NCBI GenBank assembly: GCA_963989385.1
Contig: OZ022508.1
Location: forward strand, 31,580,166-31,644,165
DNA: 64,000 nucleotides
Source of the DNA: Ctena decussata
Lineage: Eukaryota; Mollusca; Bivalvia; Lucinida; Lucinidae
Direction of reading: 5' to 3'
The notes under the pieces are model-generated. The model did no database searches. It was not told where the DNA came from and saw only the letters and a program-made list of their open reading frames with translations. Each line of letters opens with the position of its first letter. Position 1 is the stretch's first letter. The position numbers were made by a program, and so were the translations under genes. This document shows, piece by piece, positions 46,099-57,185 of this stretch.

Positions 46099-46311
46099 AT
46101 ATTCTAAGTATTGGGACAGATAGGTCTGAGCAAACAGTGCAGACCTAGATCAGACTGCTCCCAAAGGAGCAGTCTGAACAGGGCCTGCCCTGTTTGCCAT
46201 TCCATCTGAATCTTTTGGACACTTAACTGCATAGTAAACCCAAATTGTTCCAATTTTTAGGACAGTTACAGTAATTATTTTAGGTGTCCCAATTTTTAGA
46301 TTTTTTTATAG
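46093..46311. mobile_element. MITE family A forming the SMYD4 stop codon and 3' UTR
   Basis: Left end CAGTAAATATTCTAAGTATT with GGGACA, right end GGTGTCCCAATTTTTAG with a T run and ATAG. TA lies outside at 46091-46092 and 46312-46313. The centre is a CAGACTGCTCCC / GGAGCAGTCTG palindrome. 219 bp. Confidence 0.85.
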
Positions 46312-46337
46312 TATGAGTTGTTGTATTGTTATCAAGA

Positions 46338-46343
46338 AATAAA
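46338..46343 (+). terminator. SMYD4: Probable SMYD4 polyadenylation signal
   Basis: AATAAA 240 bases after the stop codon, just past the MITE, followed within 30 bases by a T-rich stretch. Exact match; use is inferred. Confidence 0.6.
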
Positions 46344-46359
46344 CTAAGTGAAAGAAGTA

Positions 46360-47140
46360 AAATCTTTGTTTCTTTATATACCCAAGGACTGTCATTTTAT
46401 TGGGCATATTAGTACGGCAGACAGGCAGCCTATGAGAAGGTGCTACTGGTAAGATTCTGCAAACATCTTGAGTTATATATCAGATTAATTGTAAGAATCT
46501 CTTGTTTACAAAACCGGCTGATGACACCTCTGATTCTGAGTACTAAGCAAGTTATCTCCCCTTGAATTACCCCACCCATTTAATTGAGTAAAATGATACT
46601 TTAATGGAAAAGAGTAAAACAATCATTTATGAGATGGTACTTTGTACAATTTTTTTTTGTATTCAGTTTGTAGCTTATTTACCGTATATGCGGTACTTAT
46701 TATTTGCTTTAGTTTTCATTTTGTGGAGTTGTGATATCGCGTTTACGTTGAAATTTGTTTTGAAAATATTTTTTTAAATTTCAGGTTTACAATTTTTAAT
46801 GTTGACTCCATCAGTCAAGATTTTGAAACAATATTTGCAATAAAATAGCAAGTCTAGAACCTTTGCTTTATGTATAGATTATCAGAACTCAGGATTTCAG
46901 TACAGAGACAAAGAAACTCTGAGAAACATGAGTAAATACTCCACCCATCTAAATATGCATTGCAAAACTGGAAATCTTTCAGGCTCTTGCGGTTCAAAAA
47001 AGTAAGGTTAGGTCATATTGTAACATAATATACGTGACATTATAGGGCTGCACATCTATGCTAGTGCAAATGAAATTACTTCTGGCATTCCTTCACGCTT
47101 CAGTGAGCAAGGATTAATTTACTTGAAGCAGTATTATACA
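46360..47140. other. Intergenic, nothing recognised
   Basis: AT-rich, with no coding frame or repeat I can support. Confidence 0.45.
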
Positions 47141-47144
47141 GACA

Positions 47145-47840
47145 GTCACAGTATCCGGACTCACTGTACCAGCTCTTTGGGTTTCCATAACATTGAATCG
47201 AGAGTACAAATATTCGCTTATAACCAGTAGTCGGAAATCATTATGTTTTGAGATTTTATCTGGAATCTGCTGCGTCATTTATAGTTATTCAACTTTGAAA
47301 ATGTAAAGAGGTAAGTTTAATATAATTTGCTCTTCGGTCTTTTACTTTATTGCCCTGTACAATGTCGTGTATGGGTGGATAGTAATGTGTACAGTATTCA
47401 AATCGCCCTTGGCATGATTCTAAAACCATTTTGAGCCTTTCCTTACATGTTTTATTAAAAGTCTTGAGAATAAAGGGAAGGCGTTATCAATTTACAGTTT
47501 GTTAGTTTTGTAAATAGGATGATAGCTAGGTTTTGCACGACACAAACTCGTGTTAAATTAAGCTGTTTGGAATAAAATTTCTGTGACGGCCAGGAGGTTT
47601 TCATTGTACAGGGTTATTAAGTAGAACACCGAAAAGCAAATTACATTAAACTTACCTCTTTTACATTTTCAAAGCTGAATAACTATAAATGAGGCAGCAG
47701 ACTCCGTATTAAATCTCAAAACATAATGATTTCCGACTACTGGTTATAAGCGAATTTTGTACTCTCGATTCAACGCTATGAAAACCGGAAGAGATGGTAC
47801 AGTCAGTTCGGATACTGTGACAGTACTTCTACAAACCTAC
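47145..47840. mobile_element. Foldback element with about 190 bp arms
   Basis: The arms 47145-47345 and 47625-47835 are inverted copies (e.g. GAATCGAGAGTACAAA and TTTGTACTCTCGATTC; CCAGTAGTCGGAAATCATTA and its inverse). About 90% identical by eye, with a 280 bp centre that has no gene. Confidence 0.85.
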
Positions 47841-47999
47841 TTACACAGAGGACATGTTCACAATATCTTATCACATACCATTTTTTCGCAACACTTCTAA
47901 CTAGCAATGGAAATGAGAAATATATCTCCAGGCTAATCCTTCATGTAAGAGAGCACGAAAATGACTTTCAAACTGGTTGAACTATAAGAACACATTCCC

Positions 48000-49760
48000 T
48001 CTAAGATGGAATTGCGCAAGCGGAACATTACCCCTAGAGCAGAGTTTCGGAAGCGGAACTTCGCAAACACACTACCCCTAGAGCGGCGTTACAGAAGCGG
48101 AACTTTGCAAACACATTGCCCTTTGAGCGGAGTTGCGGAAGCGGAACTTTGTAAACACATTAACCTTAGAGTGGAATTGTGGAACTTCGCAAACACATTA
48201 CCCCTAGAGCGGAGTTGTGGAAGCGGAACTTCCTGCAGACATACCCTTATGAGCGGAGTTGCGGAAGCTGAACTTCATGAAGACATTCCCTTCTGAGCGG
48301 AGTTGCGGAAGACATTCCCTTTGGAGTTGAGGAAGCGGAACTTTGTGAAGACACTCCCTTCTGAGCGGATTTGTGGAAGCGGAACTTCGTGAAGACATTT
48401 TCTTCTGATCTGAGTTGCAGAATCAGAAGTTCTCAAAGATGGTCCCTTCTGAGCGAGTTGGGGAAGTGGAACTTCGTGAATACACTCACTTCTGATCGGA
48501 GTTGGGGAAGCGTAACTTCGCGAAGATAGTCCCTCCTGAGCGGAGTTGCGGAAGTGGAACTTCGTGATGACACTCCCTTCTTAGCGGAGTTGTGGAAGCG
48601 GAACTTCGTGAAGACAGTCCCTCCTAAGCGGAGTTGCGGAAGCGGAACTTCGTGAAGACATTCCCTTCTGAGCGGAGTTGCGGAAGAGGAACTTTGTGAA
48701 GACAGTCCCCCCTGAGCGGAGTTGTGGAAGCGGAACATTGTGTAGACAGTCCCTTTCAAGCGGAGTTGCGGAAGCGGACCTTCGTGAAGACAGTCAATTC
48801 CAAGCGGAGTTGCGGAAGCGGAACTTCATGAAGACACTCCCTTCTGAGCAGAGTTGCGGAAGCGGAACTTGGCGAATACATTTTCTTCTGAGCGGAATTG
48901 CGGAAGCAGAACTTCGTCAAGGCAGTCCCTTCTGAGCGGAGTTGCCGAAGTGGAACTTGGTGAATACATTCTCTTCTGAGCGGAATTGCGGAAGCAGAAC
49001 TTTGTCAAGGCAGTCCCTTCTGAGCGGAGTTGGGGAAGCGGAACTTCCTGAAGACAGTCCCTTCTGAGCAGAATTGCGGAAGCGGAACTTCCTGAAGACA
49101 GTCCCTCCTAAGCCGAGTTGCGGAAGCGGAACTTCGTGAAGACGACAGTCCCTCCTGAGCAAAGACGCGGAAGCGGAACTTTGTGTAGACAGTCCCTTCC
49201 AAGCGGAGTTGCTGAAGCAGACCTTCATGAAGACACTCCCTTCTGAGCAGAGTTGCGGAAGCAGAACTTGGTGAATACACTCTCTTCTGAGCGGAGTTGC
49301 GGAAGCGGAACTTCGTGAAGGCAGTCCCTTCTGAGCGGAGTGTGAGTGGAGTTGCAGAAGCGGAACTTCGTGAAGACAGTCCCTTCTGAGCAAAGTTGCG
49401 GAAGCAGAACTTCGTGAAGACAGTCCCTTCTGAGCGGAGTTGCGGAAGCGGAACTTCCTGAAGACAGTTCCTTCTGAGCGGAGTTGCGGAAGCGGAACTT
49501 CATGAAGACAGTCCCTTCTGAGCGGAGTTGCGGAAGCTGAACTTCGTGAAGACAGTCCCTTCTGAAAGAAGTTGTGGAAGCGGAACTTCGTGAAGACAGT
49601 CCCTTCTGAGCGGAATTGCGGAAGCGGAACTTGGTGAAGACAGTCCCTGCTGAGCGGTGTTGCGGAAGCGGAACTTCGTGAAGACAGTCCCTTCTGAGCG
49701 GAGTTGCAGAAGCGGAACTTCGTGAAGACAGTCCCTTCTGAGCGGAGTTACGGAAGCGGA
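48000..49760 (+). repeat. Minisatellite, about 43-44 bp units, plus orientation
   Basis: About 40 units of GAGCGGAGTTGCGGAAGCGG then AACTTCGTGAAGACAGTCCC then TTCT. The first five or so units carry the variant CACATTACCCCTAGAGCGG; later ones the GACAGTCCCTTCT variant. Several frames stay open across it, but in repeated, frame-shifting units. Confidence 0.92.
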
Positions 49761-49934
49761 ATCCTCCATTGCACTACCGCAAAGATGGCCTGCGGCCCTG
49801 GTCTGTCAGGGGCCCTTTGGGTTCCCTCTGGCTCCACATTAGTTTAGAATTATCATCAGTTCTTTTTCAAATTACTTAGGCTGAGCAGTTTGCCATCAAA
49901 AAGCTGTGCACCAACTTGGTCCAGTGTCCATTGT

Positions 49935-50470
49935 ATTACAGGCTGGCGAAGTTCCGCTTCCGCATCTCCGCTCAAGGGGTAATATGTTCGCGAAGTTCCG
50001 CTTCCGCAGCTCCGCTCAAGAGATAATGTGTTCACGAAGTTCCGCTTCCGCAACTCCGCTCAAGGGGTAATGTGTTCGCGAAGTTCCGCTTCCGCAACTC
50101 CGCCGTTCCACTTCCCCTACTCCACACAAGGGGTAACATGTTCCCGAAGTTCTGCTTCCGCAACTCCGCTCAAGGGGTAATGTGTTCACGAAGTTCCGCT
50201 TCTGCAACTCCGCTCAAGCGGTAATGTGTTTGCGAAGTTCCGCTTCCGCAACTCCGCTCAAGGGGTAATATGTTCACGAAGTTCCGCTTCCGCAGCTCCG
50301 CTCAAGAGATAACTTGTTTGCGAAGTTCCGCTTCTGCAACTCCGCTCAAGTTCGCCAAGTTCCGCAACTCCGCTCTGGGACTATCTGTGCCTGAAGTTCC
50401 GCTTCCGCAATTCTGCTGTAGGTGAAATGTCTTTCTCATATTCCGCATCCGCAATTCCGCTCTTAGGAAA
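49935..50470 (-). repeat. Minisatellite, same unit, minus orientation
   Basis: About 12 units of CGAAGTTCCGCTTCCGCAAC then TCCGCTCAAGGGGTAATGTG, the reverse complement of the left-arm unit. They carry the CATTACCCC variant, matching the outermost units of the plus-strand array. Confidence 0.92.
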
Positions 50471-50479
50471 TGTTACCTG

Positions 50480-52842
50480 TCAACATAACCCCACCACCCA
50501 CCCATTACCTTGGTATGTTTTTCGTGCTCTCTTACATGAAGGATGAACAATGAGCAAATAATGGTATTCGTCGCCTAAGTCATTTTGGCAATAAATGCAT
50601 TTACGTTCATTATCAGGCTGACTACGCCACCTACCGACTTCTACTGGGAATCTATGATTTCGACATCTAAAAGCAAATAATCGTTTGCACATGTTTGTTG
50701 GCAGTTTGTTAATATATGCACTTTTTTCAAATGTTGTTTTAAATAACCTGTAAGTATTACTACTTGACGAAACCACTAATATTGAGTACCATTTTTGAAT
50801 ATAAGTGTCCTTCAATTTTTGCTTGACAGCATTTATTAACCATTTGGAATTACAAAAACTCTGTGAATACCAAATACCGGAAAACCCTAGGGAACACAGT
50901 ATAGATTTGATGTTATTTATCCAACTAGATTTTAAATGTTTATGTTCATGCATAGCGTATACTACTGAATATATGTTAGATGATAATTTGTTTGTATCTT
51001 GGCCTTCCAATAATTTGCACCAAAATGACACAATGCGTAGCTGTATGTCCACTGTAATTGGAAAGATACCAAGTTCACCGTAAATCATGTTAGTTGGTGT
51101 TGACTTTTTTAAATTAAATATCAACTTTATAAATTTCAGCTGGACGCGTTCGATAAAATCACAGTTACCGATACCCCAGATTTCTGACCCATACAAAAGG
51201 ATGGGTTTTATCGTTTTATCGAAGAGATCAAGTTGTAAATCTTGTGATAGATTAAGTGTTCTGATCTTTTTCATTAGCGAAAATAATGCTTTATAAGCCT
51301 GTCTTGGCTGCAATAAATGATCCGCTTTTTGAGAGAAGTATTCCTAAATATTTATATGTATTTGTTATTTTCAATTCATGAGTGCTGAACGTAAAGCGGA
51401 GCCTTTTTGGAATTTTACGGCTTCCAAATATTACTATTTTAGTTTTAAGTACATTAACCGTTAGTTTCCAAATGTCACAATATTTTTTAAATGCATTCAA
51501 CGAGCTTTATAAGTCAGATTCCGAGCTACTAAATAGGACCGTATCGTCCGCATATAATAAAATCCACAATTTCCTCATAATTTATATCACATATAATGCC
51601 GTTTACACTATTCAAGTGCAAGTAACTTTGGAGATCATTTAAATAAATTGCAAACAGGAAGGGGGATAAGTTCTCACCTTGCCTTACGCCATTTAGACAT
51701 GGAAAAAATGCTGACGATTCATTATTACTAACTACATTCGATTTTATATTGTTATATATACTGCGAATTACGGTGAGGCATTTTCCATTTATATCATTTT
51801 GTATCAGTTTTTGCCAAAGTCCGGTTCTCCAAACGTTGTCAAACGCCTGCTTAAAATCGATGAAGCAACAATACAACTTTTTATGATTATTCTTTACAAT
51901 ATCTATAAGACTTTGAATAATAAATAAATTATCAGCAGTCGAGAACCCTTTTCGAAACCCGGCTTGACAACTTTCGATTGTTTCATGTTCTGTTGCATAG
52001 TTGTTTAACCTATTATTTATAATCAACGTGAACAGCTTCCCAAAGCAATTGAGAATTGTAATAGGGCGATAGTTTTCAGCTAATTTCGAGTCTCCTTTGT
52101 TTTTATAGATTGGTTTTATGCTTCCAAATGACCAACTTTCTGGTATTATACCAGTATCAAATATGATATTAAATAATTTGAGACATATTGGTACCATAAT
52201 ATGACTTGTAGATTTGATGTGTTCTTTTTTTATGTTATCGATGCCTGCAGCTTTGTTATTATTTAGTTGCTTTATCGCTTTTAAAATCTCATATTCACTT
52301 ATTGGTTGATTTATGTGCTCGTTTATAACCTGTTCATTTTGATTGGCAATGTTATAAGTTATATCAGTTTCATTTTCTGAGGTATTCAAATTCTTGAAAA
52401 AAGTGTACAATTCCTGTAAACTAACATCAGCTTCTTTCCTACGATCAGACGAATTCAAAATTTTCCAGTATTCTTTGGGATTGCTGTTTTTAAGATTCTT
52501 TAATTTACTAATTTTAATGTTTTGATGCGTTCTGACACTTTTAGAGACTGTTCTTTTATAAGTCTTGCTGATCACTTTAAGTTTATGTTTATTATATTCA
52601 GATTTGTATCTGTTATACTGTTTACGCGCATTGTGGTAAGCGTGGCGTGCAGCGCGACACTCCTGATTAAACCATGGCTTATTTGTTTTTGTTCTGTTTA
52701 TTTTATTGCTATTTGTTTTAATTTTTCCAAAAGACATTTCAGCACATGTATTGAAAATAAGCTCAATACTGGAAACTATACTATTTAAATCTGACTGAGA
52801 AATATGGTCACTATTCAACAGCTGTTCAAGCTCAAAATCACA
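50480..52842 (-). pseudogene. Broken non-LTR retrotransposon reverse transcriptase
   Basis: Minus strand, in order: AAGIDNIKKEHIKS, ENYRPITILNCFGKLFTLI, CQAGFRKGFSTADNLF, FIDFKQAFDNVW (motif A), GVRQGENLSPFLFAIYLNDL (motif B), YADD at 51543-51554 in another frame, then IKPILLYGSEIWG and a CIYCQNDLGDEYH zinc-knuckle-like end. The copy has a frameshift just before YADD, an in-frame TAA at 51507-51509 and another frameshift near 51310, and lacks an endonuclease. Its 5' end meets tandem repeats at about 52842. The motifs fit the RTE/CR1/Jockey-like range; clade not resolved. Confidence 0.9.
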
Positions 52843-53800
52843 CTAATGTTTAGTATGACAATATCTTGAATAAGTTTGCATTTCAGCGTCGTAAGGTCAA
52901 GGTCAAGGTCACAGTGGCTATTTTTAGAAAAAACTTTGTCATCGCTCTAGCACCTTCATTTGTGGACCGAATTCATTTTAATTTCACAGAAGTAATGAGT
53001 ATGACAATATCTTGGACAAATTTGAGTTTCAGCCTTCTGGGGTCAAGGTCAAGGCCACAGTGGCTATTTTTAGTAAAACTTTGTCATCCCTCTAGCGCCT
53101 TCATTTATGGACCGATTTTGATTAAAACTTCACACAGATGTTTAGCATGACAATATCTTGAACAAGCTCATGTTTCAGTATCCTAAGGTCAAAGTCAAGG
53201 TCACAGTGGCTATTTTTAGAAAAACTTGGTCATCGCTCTAGCGCCTTCATTTATGGACCAATTTTGATTTAACTTCACACAAGTGATAAGTATGGCAATA
53301 TCTTGGGCAAGTTTGCATTTCATCTATCTGGGTCAAGGCCAAGGTCACAGTGGCTATTTTTAGAAAAACTTTGTCATCACTATTGCGCCTTCATTTACGG
53401 ACCAATTTTGATTTAACTTCACACAAATGTTTAGTATGACAGTATCTTGAACTAGTTTGCGTTTCAGCATTCTAAGGTCAAGGTCACAGTTGCTATTTTT
53501 AGAAAAACTTTGCCATCGCTCTGGCAACATCATTTATGGACCAACTACACAAATGTTTAGTATGACAATATCTTGACCAAGTTCATGTTTTAGCGTTCTA
53601 AGGCCAAGGTCACAGTTGCTGTTTTACAAAAAAACTTTGTTATCGCACTGGCGACTTCATTTATGGACAGATTTTGATTTAACTTCACACAAATGTTTAG
53701 TATGACAATATCTTAAACAAGTTCGCTTTTCAGCATTCTAAGGTCAAGGTCACAGTGGCTATTTTTAGAAAAACATTGTCATAGCTCTAGTGCCTTCTTT
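52843..53800. repeat. Tandem repeat of about 140-147 bp
   Basis: Seven units with landmarks AAGGTCACAGTGGCTATTTT and TTTAGTATGACAATATCTTG. It resembles the core of a pearl-like element that has lost both ends, one of them to the reverse transcriptase copy at 50480-52842. Confidence 0.75.
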
Positions 53801-53858
53801 TTTTGTCTGTCAGTACAATTATCTAGCCTTCTCGGTATGCCTTTTCTGTGACAAACAG

Positions 53859-54045
53859 GTCGGCCGAATTTTTCAATTGCACCGCATGTGCTGTCCGCAA
53901 AGTTTCCTTTCAGCAATGTCTAAAACTAGTTGCCGATTATGTTGAAACAGTATTCTTGTATAGTTTGCATAAGAATACGCAGAATTTAGAGTATGAAGAT
54001 TTAGATGTTTCCGAGAACGCCGTCAAGTACATTAAAATAGACTAA
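53859..54045 (+). other. Possible orphan terminal exon (62 residues)
   Basis: After a good acceptor (pyrimidines then ACAAACAG) a frame reads SAEFFNCTACAVRKVSFQQC, KLVADYVETVFLYSLHK and on to NAVKYIKID and TAA. Codon use looks coding and phase 2 would be needed from an upstream exon. No partner exon or known domain is seen. It lies between two truncated tandem-repeat elements, so it may be a captured gene fragment. Confidence 0.3.
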
Positions 54046-54219
54046 TACTGAAGACTCTAAGACATTTGGTTATGTTGGTGGTCTACCATGTGTTCAAGTT
54101 CGGTTAAACGATATGTAAATTTTGTAAACGTTTACCACATATACACGAACTGTTACCCTTTATCCGAGTACACGTAGAATCCCCAGTGGTGCTATTCAGA
54201 TGAAAGCGGTGCAGGTAAG

Positions 54220-54666
54220 AAATTAGGTCACTACCTCAAATCTTAGAAAAATCTTGTGTACACTCTAGAGGGCACTGTTTTTATCCAATTCATGAAGCTT
54301 AAACAGACTGTTCAGTTTTATGAAATCTGGGACAGGTTTGTAAGTTGGTCTTGTCAGGTCAAAAACTAGGTCACTAAATCAGATATGAGAAAAACCTTGA
54401 GTACACTCTAGAGGGCACAGTTTTGATTCAGTCTTTGTTCAAAAAATTTATTTCTATGTAATTTAGGACATGGTGCCCTAGTGACCTCCTTTATTAACCA
54501 GTTTGTTACCAGTATAACTTCACAGCTGTATTGGACTTGTTTGACTTCAAAATCTGCACTCATCTAAAACCACTGGTTTAAGGTTTTAAACAAATGAGTG
54601 AAGTAACAAAATGTGTCTGTTGACAGTAAGATCGCAGGTGAGCTACAGGACCATTGGTCCTCTTGT
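54220..54666. mobile_element. 3' end of a pearl-like tandem-repeat element
   Basis: AGGTCACTACCTCAAATCTT and GTGTACACTCTAGAGGGCAC match the core of the 31970 element. The end GCAGGTGAGCTACAGGACC, ATT, GGTCCTCTTGTT is the familiar terminal hairpin plus T-rich end. Confidence 0.65.
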
Positions 54667-54669
54667 TAA

Positions 54670-55795
54670 AATGTAGAATAAACTGGAGATAATGACAAGA
54701 TTATGACATCAACACTTTTAAAATGTGTTTCACGCATAAAATATTTATGAGCATGCTGTGAGTTACTTTTCTTGTTTCTTCTCTATACACTCAAGTCATT
54801 AAACTGAAAACTGTCTGGCCACAGTTTTAAGTAACTGATATGCTTTTGACTCAAAAATGGCATTGGTGTAATTCAGAGTTCAAACACGACAGTATCACAT
54901 TATATATGTATCAGTCTTACAATATTTGATGTAATATACGTTAAGCGAGACTAGTATAGGGGAGATGTGGTAACAAATTCTGAAAATAGTTATCCTTATT
55001 GCTCAAATAAACTGGGAGGCAGTTCTAATGTACATTCACAGTATATCATTTCATAGAGAATTGAGAGAGAGAGAGAGAGGTAGCAATTCCCAAAATTATC
55101 CTTAAATTATCTTCTACCCCTTCATCCATATATAAATAGTGCACACACACTTTAAAAGTCCTCTGATCAGTAACATCTTGTGTGACAGTGATACAGTTTC
55201 AGACTACTCCAAGTCCTCTAGACAACCATTTAATTACTTAATTTATAATATAATTCCACCAAAGAATGCTAAAAGACCACTTTAGCAATAACAGTTTCTG
55301 AAGCGCAAAATACCATTTTGGATGCATTTCATTGTTACTCATATTCGGTAACGTATATGACAGTGCAAAGTTTGGCAAGTTTGATAGCATTTGTTTTTAT
55401 TTAACGATATATAAATGCTTTAGTGTTCTTCATTGATTGTACTAACATGCTCATTCTAATCAGATTAAGTAGTTTGTCCATTATTGGTAACGTAGACAAC
55501 AGTACGGTTTCTAATGCTCCAGAAGACAATATTGATTTAATTCAGAGGCTTCCAAGCATATTTTCTACAGCACTAAAATCTATGTCTGTTATTGTATTTA
55601 TTTGGATGAGAATATGCAAATGTCATTAAAATGATACAGTCACGTATATAACATGGAAGAAACAGCCAAACTGCCCAATACTCAGACAGCAGAAAGCAGT
55701 GAAATACTTTGTAGACGTTGGGCTTTCAGAAAAAAAAAAGAACATGTTGAAAAAAGTATCTCATAAAACGAGAGGGAGATATTGGAGCTTAAAAA
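54670..55795. other. Intergenic, nothing recognised
   Basis: A short GA microsatellite at 55062-55079 is the only clear feature. No supported coding frame. Confidence 0.45.
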
Positions 55796-55797
55796 TC

Positions 55798-57185
55798 TAC
55801 TAGCTTTTATTGTCACCCGACGTAGGCGGAGGGGGACTATAGAAATAACCCTCGTCCGTCCGTGTGTGCGTCCGTCCTTCCGTCCGTCCTTCCGTCCGTC
55901 CGTCCGTCCAAAATCTTGTCCCCGCAACTCCTCCTACGTCTTTCATCGGATTGATTTGAAATTTTACAGATTGTATTCTTATGATATGAAGATGTGCATG
56001 TGGTTTTCGATTTTTGTTTCGGCCATTTTTGATGGAGTTACAGCCCTTGCTGACTCAGACCTTCCGAAATCTTGTCCCCGCAACTCCTCCTACATCTTTC
56101 ATCGGATTGATTTGAAATTTTACAGATTGTATTCTTACGATATGAAGATGTGCATGTGGTTTTTTATTTTTGTTTCGGCCATTTTTAATGGAGTTACGGC
56201 CCTTGCTGACTTAGACCTAGTCCCCGCAACTCCTGCAACATCTTGTATCAGATTGACTTGAAATTGTGCTGAATGTTTCATCATGATCTGAAGATGTGCA
56301 TGTGATTTTGGAATTTCAATTGTCCTATTTTTCACAAAGTTATGGCCCTTTGTTGTTTTTTGATATTTTCCCAACTTTTGAACCGTTTGACTGAGAGAGC
56401 TGAAATTTGGTATGCTATTAGCATTTGGTAAATTGATTATTCTGATTATTGTTAGGATGTGCTAAATCATAAGTGACAGAGTTATTCCCCTTTCATATAT
56501 AGACATTCACTTAAAGGTAAAGGGATAACTCCAGAACTATTCATATTAATGGGCTGAATTTTCATAAATGCATTGTTCATTTTTCATCAGATTCATATAA
56601 GCAGGATTATGGCTCTTGTTTTTTTGTTACTGGGTATACAGTCTTGATGTTTTGGTCATTTTGTAAGGGCCTATAGTTTCAGTAACCTGATTTTACACAT
56701 ATATGCCCCGTTCTGAACTTAAGTATTTTATAAAGAGGCCCAGTAATTGGGTATATGTCTTTGCTTATGTTCAGTTATCATTTGCTCACCAGGTTCTGTA
56801 ATATATATATTTTCTGTTTTTGGCCATACATTTACTCTGAAACAGAATAAAGGGCTGAAGTTTGTGACACATTTCAAACGTCGGGTGACACTTGGCCGAT
56901 GGCCTTTTATTAATGTATCATTTGATCAATTTCAACTGACAGATGGACCGACGGACGAACAAATGGATGAACTGACAAGGACAGACGGCCCGAAGACAAT
57001 CTTAAAGTACCGGATTGGACTGAAAATGACACCAGAGTATGCAACTACAACGCCTGTATAATAAGCGGCTAGTTTTGACCACTGTTAAGCTTGTCATTTT
57101 TGAGAAGTTGACTGCCAAAACAGTGGTGAACACATGCTATTGACAAACCGACGTACGGACAGATGGGAAAATAAATATATAGAGC
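55798..57185. mobile_element. Tandem-repeat element starting CTAGCTTTTATTGTCACCC
   Basis: A GACGTAGGCGGAGGGGGACT start, a GTCCGTCCGTGTG and CCGTCCTTCCGTCC microsatellite, then units of about 160 bp with CCCCGCAACTCCTCCTAC and GATATGAAGATGTGCATGTG. The right end is unclear; GACAGATGGACCGACGG at 56938 and the stretch to 57185 may belong to it or to a neighbour. Confidence 0.5.

Larger units (their letters stand above)
47936..50544. mobile_element. Inverted-flank unit around a minisatellite
   Basis: The 26 bp ATCCTTCATGTAAGAGAGCA plus CGAAAA (47936-47961) recurs exactly inverted at 50519-50544. On the right it is part of the reverse transcriptase frame (HPSCKRARK). Between them lies a minisatellite that itself reverses direction. 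Confidence 0.6.

Noticed and set aside
43864..44920. Overlapping open frames with repeated GGPRVQNGPGARGLG-like peptides
   Set aside because: They come from 157 bp tandem units whose length is not a multiple of three, so the same peptides appear in shifted frames. No splice or start logic.
21742..45825. CRISPR-like regular repeats
   Set aside because: Animal intron DNA; units are contiguous tandem repeats without distinct spacers, and no cas gene is present.
48006..49769. Many frames rich in RNSAQKGLSSRSSASATPLRR-like repeats
   Set aside because: Minisatellite of about 43-44 bp read on either strand; frame drifts with unit length. No start or splice context.
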